A stretch of 64,000 bases of DNA. Origin: Massilia sp. H-1. Lineage in GTDB: Bacteria > Pseudomonadota > Gammaproteobacteria > Burkholderiales > Burkholderiaceae_D. The stretch is from the NCBI GenBank assembly GCA_024703915.1, contig CP087969.1, positions 1,674,001 through 1,738,000 of the forward strand. The letters are read 5' to 3'. Positions 29,677 through 40,192 of the stretch are shown piece after piece. The notes under the pieces were generated by a model. The model made no database searches. It saw only the letters and a program-made list of their open reading frames with translations, and had not been told where the DNA came from. The position numbers and the translations under genes were made by a program. Within the stretch, counting starts at the first letter, position 1; every line of letters starts with the position of its first letter.

Positions 29677-31557
29677 TTAGGTGTTGTTGACAACCAGGCG
29701 CGGTTCGACCGCGCCGAAGCGCTGGCGAATCGAGGCCGCGATGCCCTTGGCATCCAGGCCCACGCCTACCAGCAAGGCCGCCGGATCGCCATGGTCGATG
29801 AACTTGTCCGGCAGGCCAAGCATCAGGATCGGCTTGACGATGCCTTCGGCAGCCAGTGCTTCGGCCACCGCAGCAGCGCGCCGCCCATGATGCAGCCCTC
29901 TTCCACCGTCACCAGGTAATCGTGGTCGGCCGCGAGCTGCCTGACCAGTTCCACGTCCAGCGGCTTGATGAAGCGCATATTGGCCACCGTGGCATTCAAC
30001 TCCCGCGCTTAAGCAGCCACGCTTGGCGCCACCATCGAGCCGAAGGCCAGGATCGCCACGCTCTTGCCGTGCGATTTGATTTCGCCCTTGCCGATCGGGG
30101 AGCGAGCTCAGTTCTTTTCGATCGTCGCGCCAATGCCCGCACCGCGCGGATAACGGATCGCCGCCGGACCAGGATAGTGGTAGCCGGTGGTGAGCATCTG
30201 GCGGCATTCGTTCTCGTCCGACGCGGCCATGACGACCATGTTCGGAATGCAGCGCAGGTAGGAGATGTCGTAGTTACCGGCGTGGGTCGCACCGTCGGCG
30301 CCAACCAGGCCGACACGGATCCAGCGAGAACGTGACGTCCAGGTTCTGCAGCGCCACGTCGTGGATCAGCTGATCGTAGGCGCGCTGCAGGAAGGTCGAA
30401 TAGATCGCCACCACCGGCTTGAGGCCTTCGGTGGCCAGACCGCCCGCGAAGGTCACCGAATGCTGCTCGGCGATGCCCACGTCGAAATAACGGTCCGGGA
30501 ACATCTCTTCGAACCTGACCATGCCCGAGCCTTCGCGCATGGCCAAGCGTGATGCCGACCAGACGCTTGTCGGCGCTTAGCCATGTCGCACAGCCAGCTG
30601 CCGAATACTTCGGTGTAGGTGGTCTTGCTTAGCCTTGGCCTAAGCTTGATGCCCTCGTTCGGATTGAACTTGCCGGTGCCGTGGTACAGAATCGGCTCGG
30701 CTTCGGCCAGCTTGTAGCCCTGGCCCTTCTTGGTCACCACGTGCAGGAACTGCAGGGCCCTTGAGCTTCTTGATGTTTTCCAGCGTCGGGATCAGCGATT
30801 CGAGATCGTGACCGTCGATCGGGCCGATGTAATTGAAACCGAATTCTTCGAACATCGTGGCCGGAACCACCATGCCCTTGGCGTGTTCTTCCAGACGCTT
30901 GGCCAGCTCGCGCATCGGGCCTGGCAGCACGGTCTTGCCGACGTTCTTGGCCGCGGCGTAGAACTGGCCCGACATCAGGCGTGCCAGATAACGATTGAGC
31001 GCACCGACCGGCGGCGAAATCGACATGTCGTTGTCGTTGAGGACCACCAGCAGGTTGATATCGTCCTGCACGCTGGCGTTGTTGAGTGCTTCGAAGGCCA
31101 TGCTTAAGCCGTCATGGAGCCGTCGCCGATCACGGCGATCGCGTGGCGCGCCTCGCCCTTGATCTTGGCCGCCTGCGCCATGCCCAGCGCCGCCGAGATC
31201 GAGGTCGACGAGTGCGCGGTGCCGAAGGTGTCGTATTCGCTTTCATCGCGGCGCGGGAAGCCCGAGATGCCACCGAACTGGCGCAGCGGAGTGCATCTGG
31301 TCGCGGCGGCCGGTCAGGATCTTGTGCGAATAGGTCTGGTGGCCCACGTCCCATACGATGCGGTCGTACGGCGTGTTGAACACGTAGTGCAGCGCAATCG
31401 ACAGTTCCACCGTGCCCAGGTTGGACGACAGGTGGCCACCCGTCTTCGAGACCGAGTCGAGCAGGTAGTTGCGCAGTTCGTGCGCCAGCGGCGTCAGTTG
31501 GGTGCGCGCGAGTTTGCGCAGCTCGGCCGGTTCATTGATTGTCTCTAGCAAGTTCAT
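29677..31557 (-). CDS. dxs: 1-deoxy-D-xylulose-5-phosphate synthase
   Basis: Thiamine-diphosphate enzyme that starts the non-mevalonate isoprenoid pathway. TPP motif [17 protein letters not shown] to [11 protein letters not shown], catalytic [14 protein letters not shown], and the transketolase-type [16 protein letters not shown] with [15 protein letters not shown]. About 625 residues when some ten breaks (30008, 30108, 30321, 30548, 30579, 30628, 30641, 30762, 31105, 31287) are repaired. Downstream of xseB-ispA, the classical isoprenoid operon. Confidence 0.93.
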
Positions 31558-31559
31558 AC

Positions 31560-32461
31560 TTACGCTTTCCGCTGCACGATCAGATCCGCCAACTGGCGAA
31601 GCCGATCTGCCTTGTCTCCGAACTGCACCAGCGCTGCATGCGCGTCGCCACGGAGTTTTTCTGCCAAGACCCTGGACTGATCCAGGCCCAAAATCGATAC
31701 ATAGGTCGGCTTGTTGGCCGCCGCATCCTTGCCCGCCGTTTTGCCCAGCGTGGCCGAATCGGCCGTCGCGTCGAGCACATCGTCGACCACCTGGAACGCC
31801 AGCCCGATCGCTTTCGCATAGCTGTCGAGCGCGACTTCCTGCTGCGCCGTCAGGTCGCCATGCTACCAGCGCGCCCAGTACCACGGACGCGCGAGCAAGG
31901 CGCCGGTTTTCAGCTGATGCATCTGCTCGAGCTGTTCGAGCGTGAGCGCGATGCCGACGCTGTCCAGATCAATCGCCTGGCCGCCGCACATGCCTAGCCG
32001 AACCACCGGCGTGGGCCAGCAGACGCAGCATCGCCACCTGGCGCAGCCGGCGGCACGGTGCCGCCCTCGGACAGCACCAGGAAGGCTTGCGCCTGCAGCG
32101 TCGTCGCCCACCAGCAGCGCGGTCGCTTCGTCGTAGGCCACGTGCACGGTCGGTTTGCCGCGCCGCAGCGCGTCGTCGTCCATGCACGGCATGTCGTCGT
32201 GCACCAGCGAGTACACGTGAATCATTTCCACAGCCGCCGCCGCGCGCTCGAGCGCCGCCGTCGACGCACCCGACAGGGCGCCGGCCGCGAACACCAGCAG
32301 CGGGCGCACGCGCTTGCCGCCGCCCAGCGCGGTGTAGCGCATCGCTTGGTGCAGCTTGTGCGGCACCGCGGTTTCCGACGGCAGGAAGGCGCCGAGCGAT
32401 TCCTCGACGTGCGCCTGCACCGACTTCATCCAGTCGTCAAACGAACTTGCTTAGGCGTCAT
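31560..32461 (-). CDS. ispA: farnesyl diphosphate synthase (polyprenyl synthetase)
   Basis: Condenses IPP with DMAPP/GPP. First Asp-rich motif [19 protein letters not shown], second [14 protein letters not shown], plus [11 protein letters not shown] and [11 protein letters not shown]. As read the start would be 32429, but reading GCCTAAGC near 32445 as GCCGGC extends it to an ATG at 32461, giving MTPASSFDDW and an ATGA overlap with xseB. Other breaks near 31864, 31995, 32052 and 32090. Confidence 0.9.
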
Positions 32462-32715
32462 TGCATGGCCTCATCGCGCCTTCGGCGGCAAACGGCTTGA
32501 GCATGTCGCCCTCCAGTACCTTGACTTGCGATTCGACTTTTTCGAGCTGGGCCGCGCAATACTTGACCAGTTCCGAGCCGCGCGTAGGCCGCGACCGACG
32601 CTTCGAGCGGCAGCTGGCCGGACTCCATTTGCGACACCAGCTGGGCCAGTTCGGCCATCGCCTGCTCGAACGATTCCGGCGGCGTTGCCGATTCGGCTGT
32701 TAATTTCTTTGACAT
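32458..32715 (-). CDS. xseB: exodeoxyribonuclease VII small subunit
   Basis: Small helical subunit of ExoVII. SFEQAMAELAQLVSQMESGQ followed by LPLEASVAAY is the family signature. Frame breaks near 32583 and 32470 hide the second helix (ELVKYCAAQLEKVESQVKVL). It has about 85 residues and overlaps the ispA start. Confidence 0.87.
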   Translation of the reverse strand: MSKKLTAESATPPESFEQAMAELAQLVSQMESGQLPLEASVAAYARLGTGQVLRGPARKSRIASQGTGGRHAQAVCRRRRDEAMQ

Positions 32716-33032
32716 AGACGCTTAGTGAGTGGCTGCGTACGCAACTTTGTGCGTAAGGGCGCAGTCTAATCTTAAATTTTAGAACATTCCATCCTAGGCC
32801 ATCCTTGGGATGGCTACCCCGCATTTTATCGCAACCGGGGGCCGATCATGAAACTGATGATTTTCGTGCAACAGATGCCGATTTGGCCACGCCATTCATG
32901 CGAGGGACCGCGACTGTTGAGCCCGTTCGCGGTATAATCGCCGGTTCTGTCCGAAATACCGTATTCCGCTCTCCAAAATACTGGTCTTTGGATTCTTTCT
33001 CTTCTTTGGGAACTCTTGTAAAGGGGGTTGGG
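32716..33032. other. divergent intergenic region, xseB / Rieske oxygenase
   Basis: 317 bp without a convincing gene. Plus-strand TATAAT at 32933-32938 could be the -10 box of the Rieske gene, but no good -35 is visible. A small CCATCCTTGGGATGG hairpin lies near 32800. The sequence is in open frame upstream of 33033 but lacks coding character. Confidence 0.5.
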
Positions 33033-34136
33033 ATGTCCGATCTGGCTACCCACGCCAAGCTGGCGCGTTCGTGCGCGCAGCTTCCGGTAGATGTCTACTT
33101 TGACGAAGCGCTGCTGCAGCGCGAGATGCAGCAATTGTTCCGCAATGGCCCGCGCTATATCGGCCATGAGCTGATGGTGCCCGAGACGGGCGACTTCGCC
33201 ACGCTGGTCGGCGAGAACGAAGGCCGCATGCTGGTTCGTAATGCCAACGGCATCGAGGTGCTGTCCAACGTCTGCCGTCATCGCCAGGCGCTCATGTTCA
33301 ATGGGCGCGGCAATGCGAACAATATCGTCTGCCCGCTGCACCGCTGGACCTACGACCTCAAAGGGGAACTGATCGGCGCTCCGCACTTCCCGGAAACGCC
33401 CTGCCTGAACCTGTCCAAGACGCCGCTGCAGAACTGGAACGGCCTGCTGTTCGAGCAGAACGGCTACAACGTCATGGAAAAACTGGCAGAACTGTCGGTG
33501 GCCAAGGATTTCGATTTTTCCGGCTACATGTTCGACCATGTCGAAGTGCAGACCTGTAATTACAACTGGAAGACCTTCATCGAGGTCTACCTCGAGGATT
33601 ACCACGTCGAGCCCTTCCACGCTTCTAGCCTGGGCGGCTTTGTCAGCTGCGACGACCTGCGCTGGGAATTCGGGCGCGACTACAGCGTGCAGACCGTGGG
33701 CGTGAACCGTGGCCTGGTCAAGGCCTACTCGCCCATCTATCAGCGCTGGCAGGAACAGGTGCTCAAGTTCCGCGGCGGCGTGCCGCCCGAAAAAGGCGCG
33801 ATCTGGTTCACGCTGTACCCGAACATCATGGTCGAATGGTACCCGCACGTGCTGATCGTCTCGACCCTGCATCCGGACGGCCCGCAGCGCACCCGCAACG
33901 TGGTCGAGTTCTACTACCCCGAAGAGATCGTGCTGTTCGAGCGCGAATTCATCGAGGCCGAACGTGCTGCCTACTTCGAAACCTGCATCGAAGACGACGA
34001 GATCGGCATGCGCATGGACAGCCACCGCCGCATCCTGCTGGCGCGCGGCGAGAACGAAGTCGGCCCTTACCAGTCGCCGATGGAAGACGGCATGCAGCAC
34101 TTCCACGAGTGGTACCGCAGTAACCTCGCGCTGTAA
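33033..34136 (+). CDS. Rieske [2Fe-2S] aromatic ring-hydroxylating-type oxygenase, alpha subunit
   Basis: 367 residues, start ATG at 33033 behind AAAGGGGG. Rieske ligands CRHRQALMF and CPLHRWTYD (C-x-H, C-x2-H) near residues 85-110. Mononuclear iron site EDYHVEPFH with a later Asp-rich CIEDDEIGMRMD. It resembles the choline/stachydrine-type and ring-hydroxylating dioxygenase alpha subunits. No reductase or ferredoxin gene is nearby, so electron donors are encoded elsewhere. Substrate unknown. A DMT transporter gene follows 14 bp later, perhaps handling substrate or product. Confidence 0.9.
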   Translation: MSDLATHAKLARSCAQLPVDVYFDEALLQREMQQLFRNGPRYIGHELMVPETGDFATLVGENEGRMLVRNANGIEVLSNVCRHRQALMFNGRGNANNIVCPLHRWTYDLKGELIGAPHFPETPCLNLSKTPLQNWNGLLFEQNGYNVMEKLAELSVAKDFDFSGYMFDHVEVQTCNYNWKTFIEVYLEDYHVEPFHASSLGGFVSCDDLRWEFGRDYSVQTVGVNRGLVKAYSPIYQRWQEQVLKFRGGVPPEKGAIWFTLYPNIMVEWYPHVLIVSTLHPDGPQRTRNVVEFYYPEEIVLFEREFIEAERAAYFETCIEDDEIGMRMDSHRRILLARGENEVGPYQSPMEDGMQHFHEWYRSNLAL

Positions 34137-34150
34137 ATGTAAAGGTCCCG

Positions 34151-35080
34151 ATGTCGTCACTGTGGATGCTGTTCGCCAGTTTTATGTTCTCCGCCATGGG
34201 CGCGGGCGTAAAGCTGGCATCGACCATGTATTCGACCTCGGAGATCGTCATGTACCGCGGCCTGGTCGGCACCGTCATGCTGCTCGTTCTCGTGCGCGCC
34301 CAGCGCGGCAGCCTGCGTACCGCCTTTGCTTAAGCGCCCACCTGTGGCGCGCTTCGTGGGCGTGGTCTCGCTCTGGCTGTGGTTCTTCGCCATCGCCAAA
34401 CTGCCGCTGGCCACCGCCGTCACCCTCAACTACCTGGCCCCGATCTGGATGGCGCTGTTCCTGCTGTGCCTGGGCTGGTGGCAATCCAAGAACCACGTTG
34501 AATGGCCGCTGATCATCGCCATCGCCATGAGCTTTGCTTAGGCGTCACGCTGGTGCTGCAGTAGGCCGTGGCCAGCAACCAGTGGCTGGGCGGCGTGGTC
34601 GGTATTTTGTCGAGCGTGATGTCGGCGCTGGCCTATCTGCAGGTGCGCAAACTGGGCCAGATGGGCGAGCCCGAGTACCGGGTCGTGTTTTATTTTTCCC
34701 TGATGACGGTGTGCCTTAAGCGCCTTCGGCACCGTGCTGGAAGGCCGCCCGGCTTAAGCACGCCGCTGCTTACGCCGCATACGGGCTATGGCGCCGCCCT
34801 CCTGCTCGGCGTCGGCCTGTCGGCCACCATGGCGCAAATGGCCATGACGCGCGCCTACCGCGTGGGCAAGGTGCTGGTCGTGGCCAATCTGCAGTACACC
34901 GGCATCATCTTCTCCAGCCTGTGGGGCATGGTGCTGTGGAACGACCGCTTCGACTGGCACGTCTGGCTCGGCATGCTCGTGATCCTGGTGTCGGGCGTGG
35001 CCGCCACCTTCTACAACACCAAGCCGACCCCGCGTGGCGCGGCCGTCAGCAAGACCGATCCGATCGCCAGCGAGGTCTGA
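34151..35080 (+). CDS. EamA/DMT-superfamily transporter
   Basis: About 300 residues with ten predicted helices in two EamA repeats (MSSLWMLFASFMFSAMGAGV; later VGLSATMAQMAMTRAYRVGK). Breaks near 34328, 34537, 34563, 34710 and 34754 carry the GCCGGC signature; the last restores EGRPAGTPLLTP. Exporter or importer of small metabolites; substrate unknown. Linked to the Rieske oxygenase. Confidence 0.87.
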
Positions 35081-35091
35081 GGGCCTGTTCC

Positions 35092-35945
35092 TTACAGTTT
35101 CGGCACCGGCAGCTTGCGATGCTGCTCGACTTCCTCGGCTTGCTTGCCCATCATCGCCCCATGCGCTGCCAGCAACTCGGCTTCGCTGGTCGTATAGTCC
35201 GTGATCATGACCTCGATGCTTTGGTATAACCTCCCGCCGTTACTGGACTGGCCAAGCTGGGCGCCGACGGCGACCCTGCAGTTCTGGAAGCGCGGCGTTC
35301 CGTTCGAACCGTGGAGACTGACATTGCCGCGTGCCTTGCACTCCTCCACATCCGAATTCTTGCCGCCGTTGGTGTACCCGGGCCGATAAGCGACCCAGTT
35401 GAAGTCGTCGGAATACTGGCTGGTCGGTGGGCCATATTTTTCGATCAGCGCCTTCCTGATTTCCTCGCCGACAACCGGATTGTCGTAGCGCTCCTGGCGC
35501 CGGATTGACAACACTTTGCCCGATTGCGGACCGTAGCGCACATCGACCATCGGGTCCTGCCGGTACGGCGAACTCTTGCCCGATTTCTTCCTGTACACCG
35601 TGCTCCGCAAGATCCCCTGGAGATGGTTGCCAAGCAAATGATTACTGGTCTCGTCAAGCTTGTATCCCTGGCTGGTCAGTACCTTGTCGACCTGCTCCCG
35701 GGAGTCGCCAATTTTCACCCCCATCGTTTCGAGCACTTTGGGCACGGCATAATTGCTTAGCCTGGCCAGGCACGGGAGGCGGCTGGTTTGGGTCGCCCGG
35801 TGTGGCCCCCGGCTGCGAGGTGCTTAAGCTTTAACGCCATCCTTGAGGATCTGCTTGAAGTCGATGCTTAGGCAGCGTGCACGGCGAACGGGGATGCCAG
35901 CGCGATGGCGGCGCAGAGGGAGGTTGCGGATTTCTTGATGGTCAT
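35092..35945 (-). CDS. exported hypothetical protein
   Basis: About 280 residues if start ATG at 35945 is used: MTIKKSATSLCAAIALASPF is a signal peptide. A short SIDFKQILKDGVK helix and a Pro-rich linker follow, then a domain beginning PKVLETMGVKIGDSREQVDK, which looks like a SmpA/OmlA-type fold start (IGDSREQVDKVLTSQGY). Breaks near 35757, 35823 and 35869 all restore with GCCGGC. Two cysteines lie in the C-terminal half. Function unknown. Confidence 0.72.
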
Positions 35946-36021
35946 GGGGTCGGCTTCGAATGTTGCACTAAATATAATTACAACACGAGATTAACCATTT
36001 GGCAATCTTTTGAGCTGACGG

Positions 36022-36703
36022 TTACTCGAAATATTTTCGCAGAGCCGACTCCCCTTGCGCGCTGAAGTGCACCACGCGCGACTCGCTCTCGCGCGGCCCA
36101 GCCCAGCGCCACCATGCGCGCCAGCAGCGCCGCACCCAAAGCGCTTAGCCAGGTGGTGGCGGCGCTCGCTCCAGTCCAGGCAAGTGCGGCAGAACACGCG
36201 GCGCTGGGCGCGTACCGCGTCCGCATCGATGCCCAGCTGTTCGAACAGGGCGTTGCTTAAGCAGCGGTCAGTTCCAGCCCGTCGGCACCCAGCGCCAACG
36301 CCTGGCGCCAAGCGCAGACTGTCGAACACGAACACGCCCAGTTCCCCGGCCAGATGGTCGTAGCACACGCGGGCGCGGCGCATGGCCGGTTCGCGGGCGG
36401 CTGCTGCGCAATCGCACCAGTAGCGACGCGCGAAGCGACGCCCATGAGCGACTCGAGCAAGTGCGCGACATCGTCGTCGGCCAGCCGGAAGTAGCGGTGC
36501 CGTCCCTGCGCTTCCACGGCCAGCAAGCTTAAGCATCGACCAGCTTGGCCAGGTGGCTGCTGATGGTTTGCTTGGTGACGTTGGCGGTGGCTGCCAGCTC
36601 GGTGGCGGTCAAGGCGCGCCCGCCCATCAGTGCGGTGAGCACCTCGGCGCGCGTGGTCGCCGATGAGGGCGGCGATTTTAACGATATCGGGTCCATCTTT
36701 CAT
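36022..36703 (-). CDS. ArsR-family transcriptional regulator
   Basis: About 225 residues. Winged HTH: DIVKIAALIGDHARAEVLTA after repair, TELAATANVTKQTISSHLAK as recognition helix. A C-terminal extension carries YDHLAGELGVFVFDSL and CRTCLDWSERRHHLA, typical of the long ArsR-like group. Breaks near 36145, 36256, 36530 and 36642. Divergent from the NIPSNAP/ABM pair with 74 bp between starts, so it probably controls them. Confidence 0.83.
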
Positions 36704-36777
36704 GGTTCGATCGTAGCCGAACCATCTTTCGCACACAAGGCGTATCGTGACGTCATTGCCCTTTACCTGAGACCTCC

Positions 36778-37113
36778 ATGAAACTGACCTGCTTTATCCG
36801 CTACCAGATCGATCCCTTCCAGCGCGCCGCCTTTGCCGAGTATGCCGCCAACTGGGGCCGCATCATCCCGCGCTGCGGCGGCCACCTGGTCGGCTATTTC
36901 CTGCCGCACGAAGGCAGCAACGACATCGCCTGGGGCCTGATCGCCTTCGACAGCCTGGCCGCCTACGAGGCCTATCGCGCGCCTCAAGACCGACGAGGAA
37001 GGCCGCCGCAACTTCCAGATGGCGCAGGAAAAGGCGCTTCATCCTGCGCGAAGAGCGCAGCTTCCTAGAGAACGTGGCTAAGCACCTTCGGCGTGGCGGC
37101 GGTGGCGGCATGA
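36778..37113 (+). CDS. NIPSNAP-family protein
   Basis: About 110 residues: [20 protein letters not shown] then [20 protein letters not shown], the ferredoxin-like dimeric alpha-beta barrel of NIPSNAP proteins. Breaks near 36983, 37035 and 37078; restoring them gives the tail [14 protein letters not shown] with the stop at 37113 and an ATGA overlap with the next gene. Role unknown, maybe small-molecule modification. Confidence 0.83.
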
Positions 37114-37457
37114 TCGCCGTGATCTTCGAAGTCCAGCCCAATCCCGCCCACAAGGACGACTACCTGGACACGGCCGCCGCGCTCAAACCGCTGCTCGAAC
37201 AGATCGATGGCTTCATCTCGATCGAACGCTTCGAGAGCCTGTCGACGGCGGGAAAAATCTTGTCGCTGTCGTTCTGGCGCGACGAAGAAGCGGTGCAGCT
37301 GGCTGGCGCGCTGGAGGCGCACCGCGCGGCCCAGGCCAAGGGCCGCGACGGCGTATTCGACGACTACCGGCTGCGCGTGGCGCAGGTCGTGCGCGACTAC
37401 GGATTGCGCGAACGCGACCAGGCGCCCGCCGATTCGCGCAAGGCACACGGGGCCTGA
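37110..37457 (+). CDS. antibiotic biosynthesis monooxygenase (ABM) domain protein
   Basis: 115 residues: [20 protein letters not shown], then GFISIERFESLSTAGKILSL and SFWRDEEAVQ. This is the ABM/haem-degrading-monooxygenase-like fold. The frame is intact. Overlaps the NIPSNAP gene by 4 bp, so coupled. Function unproven. Confidence 0.87.
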   Translation: MIAVIFEVQPNPAHKDDYLDTAAALKPLLEQIDGFISIERFESLSTAGKILSLSFWRDEEAVQLAGALEAHRAAQAKGRDGVFDDYRLRVAQVVRDYGLRERDQAPADSRKAHGA

Positions 37458-37505
37458 GCGCGTTTTTGCGATGGTAAGATACCCCGACCAAAAACGAGGG
37501 ACGCC

Positions 37506-38359
37506 ATGCATACGACATTAATTTCCGCCGCCGAACTGGCTTAGGCCATCTTTCCGATTCGCGTTACGTGATCGTCGACTGCCGCCACGATCTGATGAAC
37601 CCCGCGGCCGGGCGCGACGCTTACGCAGCCGCCACATTCCCGGTGCGCGCTTCGCCGACATGGACCACGAACTGTCCGGCGCCAAGCGCGGCGCGGACGG
37701 CGTGTTCCGCGGCCGCCACCCGCTGCCCGAACGGGCCGCGCTGGCCGAGACGCTGCGCGGCTGGGGCATCGGCAATGACACCCAGGTTGTCGCCTATGAC
37801 GCGCACGGCGGCATGTTCGCCGCGCGCCTGTGGTGGCTGCTGCGCTGGCTCGGCCACCCGTCGGTGGCGGTGCTGGACGGCGGCTTGCCGGCCTGGCAGG
37901 CGGCCGGACAGCCGGTTTCGCAGGAGACAGCGGCAGCCACGCGCGGCAGCTTCGAAGAGCGCGCCTCGCTGGTGCCGCAGGTGGACGCGGCAGCCGTGCT
38001 GGCCAACCTCGGCACCGGCGGCAAGACCGTGATCGACGCCCGCGCGGCGGGACCGCTTCCGCGGCGAGAACGAAACCATGGACCCGGTCGGCGGCCATAT
38101 TCCCGGCGCGAAGAACCGCTTCTTCAAGGACAACCTGGCAGCCGACGGGCGCTTCAAGGACGCGGCCCGGCTCAAGGCAGACTTTACCGCCCTGGTGGCC
38201 GATCCGGCCACGGCGATCATGCAGTGCGGCTCGGGCGTGACGGCCTGCCACAATCTGCTCGCGCTGGAAGTGGCGGGCCTGCCGGGTGCAGCCCTGTATC
38301 CGGGCTCGTGGAGCGAGTGGTGCGCCGATTCCACACGCCCGGTCGCTACCGGCGCCTGA
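37506..38359 (+). CDS. sseA: thiosulfate/3-mercaptopyruvate sulfurtransferase
   Basis: Two tandem rhodanese domains. The second carries the catalytic loop [15 protein letters not shown], characteristic of 3-mercaptopyruvate sulfurtransferases. [10 protein letters not shown] opens domain 1 and [16 protein letters not shown] domain 2. Breaks near 37541 (GGCTTAGGCC), 37640 and 38052. About 285 residues. Cytosolic. Confidence 0.9.
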
Positions 38360-38363
38360 TCGT

Positions 38364-39137
38364 TTAGCCGCAGCCGCCGCCGCAGCCGCCGCCGCAGCCG
38401 CTGCCGCAACCTCCGCCCCCGTCGCCCCCGCCACCGCCGTCGCAGGCGCTGCTGCCGCAGCCGGAACCGCAGCCGCCTCCGCCGGACTTGTCGGCCTTGG
38501 TCTTGTAGTCCTCGTAGGCTGACACGGATACCAGGCCCGCGCCCAGCAATCCGGCCGCGTTGAGGCCCGGCGGACAGTGGACCTTGCCGCTGCCTTTCCC
38601 CTGGCGGTCCATGTCGCGGTACGCCACCTGCCCTTTGGCCAGCGAGTAGGCGAAGCCGTTCGGCATGCGCAGGCGGCGGTCGAGCGAGAACAGCTTCGGC
38701 ACATTCATCCCCGCCACTGGCAAACCATCAATCTTGCGCGCGGTCACCAGGGTGTTGGCCAGCGCCGACTCCATGGGCAGACTCATCTCGCCCGCTTCGG
38801 TGTGGGGAATCGTGCGTCCGAAGTGGGTGATGCAGAACCGGTCCAGGTGTTCCGGTGCGAACCGGATCCAGGCGTGCCAGACCGAATCGGCTGCCTTGGA
38901 AGGCAGACCGCAAGGCAAGCTGGAGCGGGTGACGCAGTCGAAGAACATCATCAGTCCTTCCGTTGCGCGGGCGAAAAAGGCATCCTGAGGGATGCCTTTG
39001 AATTCGAATGCGGCAGTACGTTGCCAGTAGGAATACAGCTTCGGGGGAAGGTCGGACAATGGTTTGCGGTACTTCGAGCGGAAGTACAGCCAGTCCGTCG
39101 ACACTTCGTTCATCTTGTTCAGCAATGCGGTCATCAT
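38364..39137 (-). CDS. GRDP-like protein with Gly/Cys-rich tail
   Basis: 257 residues with intact frame. The main part contains [20 protein letters not shown] followed by [14 protein letters not shown], matching the bacterial relatives of plant glycine-rich-domain proteins (conserved W-H-x-W, C and H residues). The last ~40 residues are almost only Gly, Cys and Ser, with repeated GGCGSGCG units and about eight cysteines. No signal peptide. Such tails may bind metal or crosslink. Convergent with sseA. Confidence 0.72.
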   Translation of the reverse strand: MMTALLNKMNEVSTDWLYFRSKYRKPLSDLPPKLYSYWQRTAAFEFKGIPQDAFFARATEGLMMFFDCVTRSSLPCGLPSKAADSVWHAWIRFAPEHLDRFCITHFGRTIPHTEAGEMSLPMESALANTLVTARKIDGLPVAGMNVPKLFSLDRRLRMPNGFAYSLAKGQVAYRDMDRQGKGSGKVHCPPGLNAAGLLGAGLVSVSAYEDYKTKADKSGGGGCGSGCGSSACDGGGGGDGGGGCGSGCGGGCGGGCG

Positions 39138-39227
39138 GTTGTTATCTCCTTTATTGTTGTTTTTGTAGTTCCAATATAAAGGGCGAATATGACAGCCTGA
39201 TGACAGCGCCGCGTCTGAATCAAAAAA

Positions 39228-40006
39228 TCAATGGCCGATGGTCAGGAACAGCACGATCAGCACGCCTAGCCACGATCAGCAGCACTTGCGGGACCGATTC
39301 GCGCAGTGTGGCGCGGCGCTGCATCTGCGGCATCAGGTCGCTCACGGCGATGTAGATGAAGCCGGACGAGGCGAACACCAGCACGTAAGGAATCATGCCG
39401 CTGGCCTTGTCGAGCGTGAAGTAGCCGATCAGGCCGCCCGCGATCGCCATCAGACTGCACAGCAGGTTGAAGACATAGGCGCGCAGGCGCGAGAAGCCTA
39501 AGCATTGAGCAGCACGATGAAGTCGCCGATTTCCTGCGGAATTTCATGGGCGATGATGGCCAGGCCGGTGACGATGCCCAGTTCCGGGTTGGCCAGGAAG
39601 GCCGCCGCGATCAGGATGCCGTCGGTGAAATTGTGCATCGCGTCGCCGATCAGGATCATCCAGCCCGACTTGCTTAGGCCTCGCGCTTGTCGTGCCCGTG
39701 CGAATGGTGGTGGCCGTCGCCCTCGTGGTGATGCGAGTGGCGCAGGATCGCCAGCTTTTCCAGCATGAAGAAAGCCAGCAGGCCGCCCAGCAGGGTGGCG
39801 AACAGGCTGCGCGGATCGGCGTGCGACTCGAACGCTTCCGGCAGCGCGTGCAGTAGCGAAGTCGACAGCATGATCCCGACCGACAGGCTGACCATGCGCT
39901 CGACCATCTTCGACAGCAGGGCGAACGAAAACACCGCCGCGGCAGTAATGCTGGCGACGCCGCCGATGGTGGTGGCGAGCAGGATGGAAATGAGGATCGG
40001 GTCGAT
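39228..40006 (-). CDS. ZIP-family metal transporter
   Basis: About 260 residues, eight helices. Metal-site helices are GDAMHNFTDGILIAAAF and HEIPQEIGDFIVLLNAG, and a His-rich cytosolic loop HSHHHEGDGHHHSHGHDK lies between helices 3 and 4. Zn2+ or Fe2+ uptake. GCTTAGGC at about 39496 and GCCTAAGC at about 39675 restore to GCCGGC. The N-terminus is uncertain: KIDPILISILLATTIGG is preceded by TAG at 40007, so the start codon itself may be corrupted. Confidence 0.87.
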
Positions 40007-40090
40007 TTTCTAGCCTTTTGTGCGGATCTTGCGTGCTGCAAGCCGGGCATTGTACCAACCTCGTCAACCCTGTGTCAGATTCGCCCCGAA

Positions 40091-40192
40091 TCAGGCCCGT
40101 GCGACCAGCGGTCCGAGCGTCAGAAACAGCCCCACCGAGGTTGCCGTGGTGGCCGCCGCGACCAGGCAAGCTTGCAGGACATCAATGCGCAT
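40091..40192 (-). CDS. possible 33-residue membrane peptide
   Basis: Begins MRIDVLQACLVAAATTATSV and contains one hydrophobic helix. The ATG overlaps the stop of the preceding small membrane gene (TGATG), an arrangement typical of coupled translation. No family known. Confidence 0.4.
   Translation of the reverse strand: MRIDVLQACLVAAATTATSVGLFLTLGPLVARA

Noticed and set aside
32805..33032. Upstream extension of the Rieske gene reading frame
   Set aside because: The frame is open but lacks family similarity; ATG 33033 has a strong ribosome-binding site and gives the normal N-terminus.
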